From: Anthoceros angustus
Taxonomy: Eukaryota; Streptophyta; Anthocerotopsida; Anthocerotales; Anthocerotaceae
Reading direction: 5' to 3'
Assembly (NCBI GenBank): GCA_010909165.1
Contig: MU008185.1
Coordinates: 186,001-250,000 of the forward strand
Length of the DNA stretch: 64,000 nucleotides
The position numbers were made by a program, and so were the translations under genes. Shown piece after piece: positions 35,036-46,822 of this stretch. Position 1 is the first letter of the stretch; each line of letters starts with the position of its first letter. A model generated the notes under the pieces. That model was not told the origin of the DNA, did not search any database, and saw only the letters and a program-made list of their open reading frames with translations.

Positions 35036-36344
35036 ATGGCGGGTCTTTCACGGTCACAGCTCGGGAAGACGGGGTTGCTGGTGAGCAGGCTGGGCTTCGG
35101 AGCATCCCCGCTGGGAAATGTGTTTGGGAACGTGAAGCTGGAGGACGGCATCGGTGCTGTCCACGAGGCAGCTCGCTTGGGCATCAACTTCTTCGATGTT
35201 TCCCCGTGAGCCCAGGATTCCTGGATTCCTGCTACCCACCTTCCAGCTACCCCGGCTTCGAATGCCAACCCCGTTTTCCTGGTCTGCAGGTATTATGGAG
35301 ATACGCTGGCGGAGCAGGTGTTGGGCAAGGCCCTGCAGAGCATGCCCGTCGCCAGAGACAAGTACGTGCTGTCCTCCAAGTGCGGGCGGTACGGGAACGG
35401 GGTGTTCGATTTCAGTGCGGAGCGGGTGGTTAGGAGCGTGGAGGAGAGTCTGCACCGCCTGAATGTGGACTACCTGGATATCATCCAAGTGCACGATATC
35501 GAGTTCGGGGACCTTTCTGTGGTAGATCTCCGTGGGCCTGACTGTGTGTGGCTCAGGTGCTGACAGGAGCGGTCTCTGATCCGCTGTCTGCCTTGCAGGT
35601 TGTGTCGGACACGATTCCAGCGCTTCAGAAGCTGAAGGAGGCTGGGAAGGTGAGGTTCATTGGAATCACGGGCTTGCCTCTCAAGATCTTCAGCTACGTG
35701 CTCGACAGAGTGCAGCCTGGAGCTGTGGACGTGGTGCTGTCCTACTGCCACTACAGCCTGAACGACACTTCGTTGGAGGACTCTCTGCCCTATTTCAAGG
35801 AGAAGGGTGTGGGGGTCATCAATGCATCACCCCTTTCCATGGGCCTGTTAACCGACCAGGGTGCTCCGGAATGGCATCCTGCACCTTTGGCTGTCAAAGT
35901 ATGTGATCTTAACCTCTTCACTCTTAGGCATCTTCACTCTAAGGCATTCTACTAATTTCATGTTAATAATCCCGACTGCTGCTTTGTTTCTGGTCTCAGA
36001 CCGCTTGTGCAGCTGCAACTGCACACTGTCATTCCAAGGGCAAGAACATCTCCAAGCTCGCGTTGCAGTTCTCTTTGAGGAACCCGGTCATCGCCACGAC
36101 CTTGGTGGGCATGTGCTCCGTGGAGCAGGTAACAGGAACCCTGCTGCTTCACCCTTCACTGCTATATAGCCTCTGTTTGTCCCTTAACCCTTCACTGTAT
36201 GAACAGGTGCGTGAAAATTACGTAGCAGCGCTTGAGGCAGAGAACGAGGCAAATATCGACTACTCTTTGCTGCGCGAGGTGCAAAGCATTTTAAGCCCAG
36301 TCAAGAGCGTGAGCTGGCCAAGCGGCAGACCCGAGAACAACTGA
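35036..36344 (+). CDS. L-GalDH: L-galactose dehydrogenase
   Basis: This cytosolic aldo/keto reductase-family enzyme oxidises L-galactose to L-galactono-1,4-lactone with NAD+, in the plant ascorbate (Smirnoff-Wheeler) pathway. Five exons can be read: 35,036-35,205, 35,290-35,521, 35,599-35,898, 36,000-36,128 and 36,207-36,344, all with GT-AG introns of 77-101 bp. The protein begins MAGLSRSQLGKTGLLVSRLG and carries the AKR hallmarks: GINFFDVSP...YYG with the catalytic tyrosine, a lysine in VLSSKCGRYG, and the histidine in DIIQVHDIEF. GKVRFIGITGLP and NASPLSMGLLT, also typical of plant L-GalDH, follow. Total length is about 322 residues, the family's usual size. The stop is 123 bp from the stop of the convergent RRP12 gene. 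I see no defect. Confidence 0.92.
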
Positions 36345-36466
36345 AATTCGCAGAGGGGGATGAAGACCGGATTAATTATTTTAGCTCGCTATCACCACAA
36401 GACACGGCAGCATAGTTTGCCAATTTTTGTCGTTGACAAGATTAAAACTTGTTAACCAGAGTTGAA

Positions 36467-39400
36467 TCACTTCTGATTATGCTTCTTGGGTCTCACACGG
36501 ATGATTTTCCTTTGCGAGACCCTCTCCCCTAGAGCTGTGCTGACGGACATGCCTTGTAGCTTTCGGGTGGCTTTCACCACACTTTCCATACCCTTCCTAG
36601 CTGTCGACTTCTTGCCCTCCCTACGATTGAGCAACTTTTGGTCCAAAGGCCAGTATGCATAAGGCTCCATCTTGCCCTTCCGTTGCACGTCACCTCCCGA
36701 CTTCCCCTTCTTGTTTGCATAGTCCTCTCCCGTGTAAGCCCATCCCTTCGCTTCTTTGGAGCGGTGTTTTCTTGGGGCTGCTCTGTCCTTGATTGGCTTG
36801 CCATCAGCCCCCTTCCTTGTCTTCTTGTTAGAGGTTGCCCTTGATTGTGTTTTAACATCATCCTCATCTTCTTCAGGTCTTCCCCGTTTCCGTTTCTTGT
36901 CCCTCCGATCATCGTTCTCCACTATAATTAGGCGTCCATCATGATCAACCTCCATGTCATCGTCACTGTCATCTTGTCTTCGGGAGGGTTTTTGAGTTCT
37001 CAGTGCTTCCCTAGTCCTTTGATTGTCCAGCAGGTCCAGAGGGTCGCGCATTGACCCATCCATGTCCCCAGGAAGCTGCTTCTTGGACCTCAGCACCTTT
37101 CCAGATCTGAAAATATATAGCATCGCTAATGTCAGCTTGCTGTAAAGCAACTCACTTCTGCTGCTTTCTGATAAGAAACAACAACCATCCAATACCTGGA
37201 AGTGCCAAATGACCTTCCCGTGCCTGATGTCTTCGCCCCCGCTGTTCCGGCAACTCTGCTTTCAATCTCAGCACTTTCATCATCATCATCAGAGAAAATC
37301 TCTGTGTGCCTCCACTCGCTCCGCCTGGACATTCACCATCACATCAGAAATTACAAACATGCAGAAATCTAGAATTCCGCTTCCAATACAGAAATAAGAT
37401 GAGCTCAGCAGCTTGAACTATACCTCGCCGTGTTCGCTCTTGATGATGCCACAGACTTAGCATCATCTATTCCTTCATCCGCTGCTTTCTTCTTTTTTTG
37501 TGCTTTCTCATTTGTCTGCAGGCATTTAACACAAGAGCACACCCAATTAGACTAATCGTAACAGCGTATGCTTAGTCCTCATACACACGCCAGCCAATAT
37601 CCACTCTCTAGTCAGGACTTAGGCAAGGAAAGAAAGGTGAGACGGTACCTTGCGGATGTGCGTCAACAACTTGACATGCTCCTGGGGCATCACAGCTGAA
37701 ACAGACTCTAACCCACACCTTCGGACTAACCTTTCCATGATAGTCCGGACCTGCACACAGACCCAGACTGTCTGAGGCAAATGCAAAGTGTTTCCTCAAG
37801 ATCGATTAGGTCAAGACACAATAAAAATAGCAAGCAGGACCTTGGCTTTGAAGTGATTCTTTGAATCATCCGACCAGAGCAGCAAGCCTTCCACAATACT
37901 CTTCAGGTACTTCTCTAATTCTTCTCCTGGTAGACGAACTATGATCACCTTCACCAGACCCAACACAGACTGTAACAGCAAACACGGCGGGGTAATTAGT
38001 CATACTCTGGCTCACTAAAGATCCAGATGGAACAGAGCACACGATATCCAGCATACCTTGACTACCTCCCTGCTCTGACTCCTTAGCATAAGTAGCACAA
38101 TTGGTAGTAGATCTGGCACTGTATGGCACAGCTCTGATGAGAACTCATAAAGCAACCTTGCTAGCCCAGCCACAGCTGCACTTTTCGTGTGTGGAGACGT
38201 TGCTGCCAAAGAGCCCAAAATCTGCAACCAAAAGTGAGTCACATGAGCTATAGGCAGCAAATTTACAAAGTTTGCCAAACCGTCAACCCTGCAAGCAAGT
38301 TGAGCAACACACATAAAAACTTCTCACCATATTGAAAAATTTCAGCAGTTCCTCTAGTGAGCCCCCCTTATCAGAATCACCCATACTGTGCCCAATTCCA
38401 ATAAGAAGGTCGTATGCAGAGTTTCTTGTCTTGGTATTGGACTTCAAATGACGAGATCAGATTATCAGCCTTGAGTTCTCAGAACATTTGACAGAAGGAC
38501 GCTACACCTTTACCCACTCAGAATATCAAAGCTTTCTGCACACCTCCTTCGTCGCAAGGATGATTTCACTCAGAAGAGCAGCGACTGCTTCATCTCTCTT
38601 ACTGTCGCCAAGCTGCACAGTGAAAAATAACTTCAGATACAATGTACCCAATGACAACAAAAAAGCATACCAGGAAAGTACAGTGAGGCAACATACCTTT
38701 GACAGGTGAATAATAATCGACTGCAGGCAAGAGAGCCGGTGTCTTTTGGCTGAGGAGTGACAAGAGACCATAGCCTCAACAATAGTCTCCAGTACATCTT
38801 CCAATCTACTTTCAAAGAACCAACTATGTTCCTACAAAATTAACACAATACAGAACATGAAAGGGCACTCATCATCAGTGAAGAATATATGGTTTCCCTA
38901 GCAGCTACACATCAAACAAGCACAACCAACATCGCCCAGCTACCTTCAACAACCTTGACAGCAGCTTATACGCCTTCTTCTGCACTCTAGCATCAGCATC
39001 CTGGAAAGACAGAAACAGCCAACATCACATTTAATTAGGGACAGAAACTACAGCAGTGTGAAGATATCACATTCAAATGTTGAGCATCAAAACTGCTCGA
39101 TCTCACCTGCAGAGCTGGCTTCGCAGTTGTGAAGAGCAAAGTCACCGCCTCCTCATCCAAACCTTGGGTGAGGGACAATGCTAGGTCCATAAAGACACTT
39201 ACGCGCACTGCTGGGCTATCTTCCACTTTCTGCGCCTTACTACCACTATTTGCTGCAGCTTCTGTAGTTGCTTCCAGAAGCTTTCGCATAATGGAGATAA
39301 AGAATTCTTTGATTGTTGGTTGAGATGCGATAGAAGCGATTACTGAGATTGTGTCCTACACACCAGAAGCATGACACATGGTGAGCATATCGGCCTGATC

Positions 39401-42303
39401 CGCTGCTTAGGACATGACTCATGCTGTGGCAGACAACTATCTTCAGTAGTTCAGCTCAAGCAAATTATTGTTGTAGTTCTCTGTACCTGTAGGTCACCAC
39501 GCTTCTCTGTCGTAGACTGGATGAAAAGGTTGAACAAGAGGGGAAGAAAATTTCGGGCAAACCCAGCAATTGCTGCAATGTTGGATGCAGCTACTTCTGC
39601 CGTGTACAAGGATCTAGCCTTCTCTTCAGACGTAGTTAGGTCCTCAGTGTGGTCTGCAAGTCCTTTCCTAGGAAGATTTTTGACAGCATCTCCCCTTGCA
39701 AGCTTGTTTTGAAGCACAAGCCTCTGGAAGCAGACATTACGACTACAGGTTAGCAGTCCAGCGAAGCACTGTCAACTCATGATTGTACCACTTTACAGTT
39801 CATAGAGCACAGCTGCGCCAAAACAGCTGGTGATATGGATGAAATCCAAGACAATAGGTCGCTTGAAGCATAACACCTAACACTGGATTCAATACCAAAG
39901 ACCACAAGTATCTCAAAACATAATGCACGACATACCTGTAGGCTAAAGCAGACAATTCCCCTTAGTTCAGGCTCGTTTGTGAGAAGATCCCCTAGCAACT
40001 TTGCAATATAGCGGAAACTTGTTGCTGTATCGACTGGATAGTTACAGAATGATGGCAAGAGCGACCATATTGACTGAGACAGACTCTCAGCATTCCGTGC
40101 CCCAATAGGCTTACCCTCTGCAGCATGCTGTGTCGGTACACAGCGAGTCAACATGAGAATTGCCAGACACAATAATGCAAAAACATTCACACAATATCCA
40201 ACCGAGCAAGTTCACTTTACCTTCAAAGCTCGATCATGCAGTCGTGAAGCAAGAGGAGCCATATGCTCTACGAAGTACTGCAAGCTGGAGCCAACAATAT
40301 GCTGCTTCAAAATTGGTAACAGCCATGTGCATGACTCAGAAAAGTCATGGACGTCCATGTTCAGAGGCAGGAGTTCCAAGAAGTTCTCAGGACCCATGGA
40401 TGCAACCGCTGTTCCTAAGGTCTTGTGTAACTGTGAAACCACCAACGTCATTAAGTGGTGAATTAGGTGAAACTCATGACGGCAGACACACTGCACCTGA
40501 GGAATTCGACAGCAAACCTGCTTTCGGCAGGAGACATCTTGATGTGGAAGCTCTTGAAGCTCAGCTAGACCCTTGACAACAGCTGGCATTAGTCGGGCAG
40601 AAGCTTTCCCTGCCAGGAGTTACCCAGGAAACAACCGGTCAGATAAGTGGTATGCCGCCCACTCCAGTGTGGCATTCCATAACCAGCACCTGGTGGTCAC
40701 ATTTTAGAATGCGTCATAAATCCAGACAGGTGGAGAACCTCACCCAATTTTTCAAAAAGATCTGCAATGACTTGCAGTGACATGTCCCACGCCATACTAT
40801 ACTGGTAACCCAACATAGTTTCAGCTGTTGCACAGACTCTTTCTACAGCATTTGGCATTCTGTTTGGCTGTCCCGGATTGTCAAGCTGACCCACAGCCTG
40901 GTGAACCATTTGTTCGTCCAAACAATTTTGGACAGAGCTTCGCAGACACTCTGTGGCAGTGTACACAACCTCCTCCCTTTCTGAGGCAAGCAACTCTGCG
41001 TGCATCATAGAGCTTAGAATGATTAGCCTCCGTCTTCCAGTTCGACCGAGTCAGAGCAAACATGCACAGTCTCATTTGATATAAACCTGTGAGTGCATGA
41101 AAAACGGCAGGAAACTTGGCAGCACACAGTGCTGGCTCGGAATGATGTAGCCTTTCCAGCCCTTGCTGCAGAACGCGTGCCTCAACCGTAAGCTCATCCA
41201 CATTCCCCGTCTTCTCGGCAGATAGCTGAGATGCAACTTTTTGTAGAACGTCCCATAAACTTGCTCCCGGTATCTCAGCAGCGGGATCCTTACAGAGTGC
41301 TTGCAGCGTAGCCAGGACATGCTTCGTCAGAAGTGGATGCCTGAGCTCATAAAGATCTCGTAGAACTTGCAGGATCTTGCTGATCGCCTTCTTTGACAGT
41401 AGCGGGAGGACATGTTTGAGAGCCCCTAGAACGTGCAACAACTCCAATGCACTGGAATGGCCAGTATCTGAGTCCACTTTGTTATCAAATTTTCCACCTC
41501 CAACATTTTCCCTGATAGGAGCTGCAGCCTTATCAAACAAACTAACTACAACATCACTCGCCAAAGACAAGGATGGCGAGCCACGCATCCAAAGCAGCAC
41601 CGCAGGCAGGCATTCATGTGCCCGCTTCCGCACCTGAGGAAAAACATCAAGACATCATCAGAAGCAAAGCCACCCTAGAGCCCAGCACGCAACTAACGTT
41701 AAGATAGGAGAAAAAACATAAACCCAAGCAAACCTTGGGATGCCGGTCAACACAACACCGCAGAAGCAACTGAAAGGACGGGCCGAATCCCAACCAAGTG
41801 GACTTATCCATTCCTTGCACCACCCGGACAATACACAAGAGTCCAGACTTGACCGCCCCCTGATCCACCGCCTCGTTGCTCATGAGCCCTACCAACAGCT
41901 GCAATGTGGCGTCCCCCTTGGCCCTGACCACAGCTGGAGCTAACTTCGGCAGCACCAGTGACAGAAAGGTGCACAGGGCTGTGATGACGGCAACGTTGCC
42001 GTTGCCTTTCTGCCGCTCCAAGGTGGACATACAGGCTCCAAAGTAGGCGGTGGGAGAAGGCTCCAATCCCTGCTCTCTCAGCACCTCCGCCATGGCGGCT
42101 GCCACGGCGCACAAGTGCTGGTGCTCCGGCTGCTGCGACCTGCCATACCTGGCCTTCACGAACGCACCCAAATCCTGCTCTCCGCTTGCCAGAGACTCAG
42201 CCTCCTCCATCTCGTCAAATTCAGCACTGTTCGAATGATTGCCACCACCTCCCGCGACGCCTCCAGCTGCACGCTTCATGGGCTTCTTCGGGAGGCTCCT
42301 CAT
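36467..42303 (-). CDS. RRP12: RRP12-like ribosome biogenesis factor
   Basis: A large HEAT-repeat protein needed for export and maturation of pre-ribosomal subunits in the nucleus. The first exon (42,303-41,734) begins MRSLPKKPMKRAAGG and contains LGAFVKARYGRS. The second (41,633-41,087) has VRKRAHECLPAVLLWMRGSP. The NUC173-type region, with MPNAVERVCATAETMLGYQY and WDMSLQVIADLFEKLG, lies near 40,870-40,740. About a dozen further short exons run down to a basic, acidic-stretch-rich C-terminal tail (37,330-36,467) containing MDGSMRDPLDLLD, GRLIIVENDD and EPYAYWPLDQKLLNRREGKK, as in plant RRP12. Introns are roughly 60-180 bp. An upstream in-frame codon at 42,339 is less likely as the start. I did not fix every splice site, and the middle exons are approximate. 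Confidence 0.88.
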
Positions 42304-43444
42304 TGCGCAATTGCGGTGTCTTCCGCCGTCTTGGCACAAACGCGTGCTTCAACGGGTGCCTTTCGATTGACGAAGCTCACATATATAGTTGCCGTTACAT
42401 ACATAGTTTCTAAACGAACTAGTTCGAGCAGCATATGTATGGGGTACTTTCCCTTCTCGGTAGTTCCATGGCCCTGCTCGAAGTCCACAGGCGGGAGCTT
42501 ACAGGAGCTCAGCCAAGGGTTCAAGCTTGCTTGAAAGTGTACTGAACTGCAGCAAGCCCTTTTTCGATGAGCCTTTCAAACTCACTGGAAGCAGCTACGA
42601 GCAAAGCTTTGAGTTCTTCAAACCTGGAACAGGATCTGAAAGTAGGGCGTCGTTTTCTGTTGTTTCTTCGTTGGAGATAAAGTCAGTGTCTTGGCTACCT
42701 ATCTGTTTGGCAGCGAGTTACCTGCCTCTGGGATTTGCGGGTGATGTTTGCTTGGTGGTTTTGCAGGTGGGTCTGTGAAAGCTGCCTCGAAGTCCCTTCA
42801 AGAGTGACGGTGCTATTCTCTCGTCCACACTCCTGTCTGTGCCCCTGCATAATTTGAAGGGTTAGGGCTGCTTTTGCTAACAGCTTCATAGCCTCACATG
42901 CGTTGTGGTTTTTGAGTCTCATATTTTCACAAGAAACCTCTCTTCTCATATCCTCCACACGCGCGAGCTCAATCCTCTCTACCATTCCTCTTAACGAAAC
43001 AGAGTTATTCCACGTTCTATTGCAAGAAAAGCGCGCAAAATTGGGTGGGGTATAAAGTGTACTAGGTACGTATGCATCTATTTATCTATCTATCTAATAC
43101 TATTAATATCATAGGCGAGACCAGATTTACTTTCGAAGAATATTATGTCCATTATTATTACTATAATATAGGTCATAATAAGTATTAGATACCATGATGT
43201 GCAAGACGTTTTTGTCTTAGTATCAAACGAGATTAATCTCATGACTAGGTGAGGTTTAAAATATTGTAAGCAAATTTTATACATACTTACTAATGAAAAA
43301 TACGTTTCATCACATCACGAAGTCGAGCTAGAGCAGCAAGTCTCGTAGGGCATGAGGTGTACGACAAAATAGCGTTTGAGTAGCGTAGATATTATCATGT
43401 AATCTCATGACAATCAAGGTAAGGCAAGCCTCCAACCAAGCTAA

Positions 43445-43765
43445 GTAAGAGTCCCTTGAATGAACGAGAAGTAGACAATTAGCTGAGGTAAGAGTCCATT
43501 CTCGACAAGAAGTCGACAAGCTAAAGTTGAAGTCCCTCGAATGGACGAGAAGTAGCCAGAAAGAGGAGGATAAGGATGACAGATAAGAGGAGGAAGATGA
43601 TCATTCACATTGGAGTCCCCGGAATGGACGAAAAGAAGCGAGAATGGGGAAGTTGAGGATAACATTGAAGAACCACAATGTGTCCAAGACGTTTCCAACA
43701 AAGCAAGCAAGCTAGCTGAATGTAAGCTAAAGTAAGAGTCCCTTCCATAGATGAGAAGTAGGCGA
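43445..43765. repeat. Degenerate tandem repeat around a GAGTCCC...GAGAAGTAG core
   Basis: Five copies of a core like AGTCCCTTGAATGAACGAGA start near 43,449, 43,491, 43,531, 43,612 and 43,736, with spacing of 40-125 bp. Read on the minus strand, they give a repeated peptide of the form YFSSIRGT/FVHSGDS in a 135-codon open frame (43,848-43,441). I regard this frame as repeat-driven. Confidence 0.6.
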
Positions 43766-44090
43766 GATCGTACAAGGAGATGGTGTTGAGATTGAAAAGG
43801 CTGCACAATCCATTGACCACCAGTGTAGACCATCCATCGGAAGTCCAAAGTCCAGGTCCAAGCCTGGGTAGGCGGCTAGGCGGCTAGGCCTAGCGCCTTT
43901 GTTGCGTCCAAAGATGTACAGAATGTACAGGTGTACATAGTCCCCGGTTAGTTGGTTAGTTATTAGGGCGGCAGAGCCGCCTATCTGTTTTCCGTTAGGC
44001 GGCGAGGAGGCACACAAAGCCGGCCCCGGGCAGGGCCAGCTGGCTAGGCGACAAGACAAAAAGCGCATTGAATTCAATGATTCAACGCCA

Positions 44091-44154
44091 CCATGGGCCA
44101 AGGGCCATGGGCCATGGTCCCATGGTCCCATGGGCCCATGGGCCCATGGGCCAT
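44091..44154. repeat. Self-complementary CCATGGGCCC microsatellite
   Basis: About 64 bp of alternating CCATGG and GGGCCC, both palindromic. The strand can pair with itself in many registers. It lies 630 bp upstream of the cryptochrome start codon. Confidence 0.85.
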
Positions 44155-44504
44155 GCGCAGGCACGGCCCAATCGTGGCATCCCAACCTGCGCACCTGCGC
44201 TCCATTATCCCATATCCCCATATCTCATATCCCGCCCCTCACTGGATCTTTGTCTTGGACTCTCCACGCGTGCACTCTAAAACGCGCCTCACCAACTTGT
44301 GTGGCCTAATCCCTCAACTAGTCTAAATTGGCGCCGGAAAGTGTAAGCCGCATGTGAAATCTCGCTTACGCCGGCAATAATAGACGCATCCTCACGTGTC
44401 AGATGAGGCCCCGGCGGAAATGGGATTTCCGGCCTGCGGCCATGGCTGTCCCATAACCTCGGCGGCCCTCAACCTCAGGCTCAGCCTCTCACAGCCAGCA
44501 ACGG

Positions 44505-44716
44505 CAACGGCAGCAGGCCCCAGGCCCCAGGCCCCAGCCCCCAGGCCCCAGGCCCCGGCCCCGGAGGACGAACCTCTCCGCTGGGCAGACAAAGAGAAGA
44601 AGAGCAGAGCAGAGCAGAGGAGAGGAGAGGAGAGGAGAGGAGAGAGCCGGCTGGATGAGAGAGGCAGAGAATCATCATCAAACCAGCAGCAGCAGCAGCA
44701 GCAGCAGCAGCGCCTG
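44505..44716. repeat. GC-rich and CAG-rich 5' leader of the cryptochrome gene
   Basis: Runs of CAGGCCCC (44,515-44,570), AGAGGAG (44,610-44,645) and eleven CAG-like triplets (44,683-44,716) end 70 bp before the start codon. Probably part of the promoter or 5' untranslated region. A long open frame here (44,396 onward) is composition-driven. Confidence 0.5.
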
Positions 44717-44783
44717 CATTTGCAGCAGGAGCAGGAAGAGGAGCTGCGCATGCGGCAGGGAATCTGCGCTGTGAGGGAAGGGA

Positions 44784-46822
44784 ATGGCGGGGAAGGCCCG
44801 CACCATCGTGTGGCTGAGGAGGGACCTGCGCCTGGGAGACAACCCCGCGCTCTTCGAGGCCGCGCAGGCCGGGGTGGTGATCCCCGTCTTCGTGTGGTGC
44901 CCGGAGGAGGAGGGCCAGTTCCAGCCCGGCCGAGCCTCCAGATGGTGGCTCAAGGAGAGCCTGGCGCATTTGGACACCTCGTTGCGTGCCTTCGGGACCC
45001 GCCTCATCCTGCGCAAGTCCAGTGACACGCTCTCCGCTCTGCTGCAAATTGCCCGCTCCGCCCGGGCCACGCAGCTCTTCTACAACCATCTCTACGGTAC
45101 GTGCGGGCCTCACTCATGAATGTTGCTTTCCGAGGGGAATCTGTGCTGCGCCGCATTGTTTGTTGGGATTGGTGACGGTCTCTCACGTGGAAGCCCTGCC
45201 TTGCCCCTGCCGTGCCGTGCCGTGCCTCGCCCCGCCCCGCCCCGCCCTGCCCTGGCTGCAGATCCCGTGTCCCTGGTGCGGGATCACCGCGTGAAGGAAG
45301 GCCTCACCCGGGCCGGCCTTTCCGTCTACTCCTTCTCCGGGGACCTGCTGTACGAGCCCTGGGAGATTTTCGATGAGCGCGGCCAGGCCTTCACCAAATT
45401 CTCTGGCTTTTGGAAGAAGTCGCAATCCATGCCGTTCGAGCCCGACATTCCGCTCCTTCCTCCTAGGAGGATCAAGGGAACATCTCGTAAGTGTCTCCCG
45501 CACGGAAAGCAAGGAGACTCATATTCGAATGCGTCTCTCTTGTTGAAAGATTGGCTTGCGTTTTCCTTCCGTGTCCACAGCTGATGAGGAATGTGCGTCA
45601 CTTGCTGCAATTGGATGGCACAGGGAAGGTCTTCTCCTGCTTTCTGGACGACCTTGGGTTGGAGGATGCGCTGGAGAAGAGCAGCAATTCGCTGCTGGCG
45701 AGGGAGTGGTCTCCAGGTTGGGCCAACGCGGAGAAGGCCCTGGACAAATTTCTCAAGGGGCCTTTGCTGGAGTACTCCACGAACTGCAGCAAGGTGGACA
45801 CGCCCTCGACATCGCTGCTGTCACCGCACCTGCATTACGGGGAGATCAGTGTGCGGAAGGTGTTCTACGATGTGAGGCTCACAACCCACCTGCTGTGCGG
45901 GGAGGATCCCAGCAGCGCCCTCAGCCAGAGCGTGGACGAGTTCTTGCGGCAATTAGGCTACCGAGAGTACTCCAGGTACCTCATCTTCAACTTCCCCTTC
46001 ACGCACGAGACATCGCTGCTGCCCAACCTCCGGTCGTTTCCATGGCGGTGGGACGAGGAGTGCTTCAAGGCCTGGAAGCAGGGCCGCACGGGCTACCCCT
46101 TGGTGGATGCGGGGATGAGGGAGCTCTGGGCGACAGGCTGGCTGCACAACAGGATGAGGATAGTGGTGGCCAGCTTCTGCGTCAAGTTTCTGCAGCTGCC
46201 ATGGAGATGGGGCATGAAGCATTTCTGGGACACTCTGCTGGACGCGGATTTGGAGTCCGACATTCTTGGCTGGCAATACATCTCCGGCAGCCTGCCTGAC
46301 GGCCACGAGCTGGATAGGATGGACCACCCTATGAAGATCGGGCACGAGCTGGATCCTGAAGGCGAGTATGTGCGGAGATGGCTGCCCGAGCTCTCCAGGC
46401 TACCGGCGTTCTGGATTCACCATCCCTGGGACGCCCCTCCCAGCGTGCTGGCTGCTGCAGGAGTGGATTTGGGTCTCAACTATCCCAAACCCATAGTGGA
46501 TGTGGGGGCTGCTAAGAAGCAGCAACAGCTTGCCGTGAGAGCGATGTGGGAGACGGAGGCTTCTTTGCAAGCAGGCGTGAAAGTCAGGCTCGAGGTTCCC
46601 ATTCTAGCTCCGCCACAAGAGGGCCGGGAAGCCGTAGAAATCAACGGAGAGCCCGTCGACTCCGTTTCCTCTGCAAGCTCTCGGCGCGATCAAACCATGA
46701 GCACTCCCACCGAGTCTCAGCAGCAGGCCGCTGCCACCATCCTCAACATGCCCATGGACCAGGTCATGGTTGTGATGGACACTGAGCCCATCAAGCACAG
46801 CAGATGTTGCTGCTTCTTCTAG
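44784..46822 (+). CDS. CRY: Plant cryptochrome with a short CaaX-like tail
   Basis: A blue-light receptor of the photolyase/cryptochrome family, close in sequence to plant CRY1 and CRY2. Exons are 44,784-45,096, 45,262-45,486 and 45,624-46,822. The third acceptor is chosen because it keeps the frame and gives RRIKGTSRKVFSCFLDDLG, aligning with plant cryptochromes. The photolyase-like N-terminal domain starts MAGKARTIVWLRRDLRLGDN, and DPVSLVRDHRVKEGL follows. The FAD-binding domain contains LLAREWSPGW, HLHYGEISVRKVF, GYREYSRYLIFNFPFTHE, WRQGRTGYPLVDAGMRELW in slightly varied form, WATGWLHNRMR and WDTLLDADLESDILGWQYIS. The C-terminal extension after IHHPWDAP is only about 130 residues. It has a weak DQTMSTPTES resemblance to the DAS motifs and ends RCCCFF, a possible CaaX prenylation signal. 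The overall length is about 578 residues. Confidence 0.9.

Larger units (their letters stand above)
42304..44783. other. Intergenic region, RRP12 to cryptochrome
   Basis: The two genes diverge from this 2.5 kb interval. It contains a short minus-strand frame (42,985-42,695, 96 codons, no recognised domain), a TCTA microsatellite at 43,080-43,095, an AT-rich part (43,080-43,320), a tandem repeat (43,445-43,760), a self-complementary GGGCCCATGG microsatellite (44,091-44,154) and GC-rich and CAG-rich sequence just upstream of the cryptochrome start. No gene is supported. Confidence 0.5.

Noticed and set aside
44396-45025. 209-codon frame overlapping the start of the cryptochrome gene
   Set aside because: Composition-driven by GGCCCC and CAG runs; the cryptochrome frame has clear family motifs.
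45556-46299. 247-codon frame over cryptochrome exon 3
   Set aside because: Shadow of the cryptochrome coding sequence in another frame.
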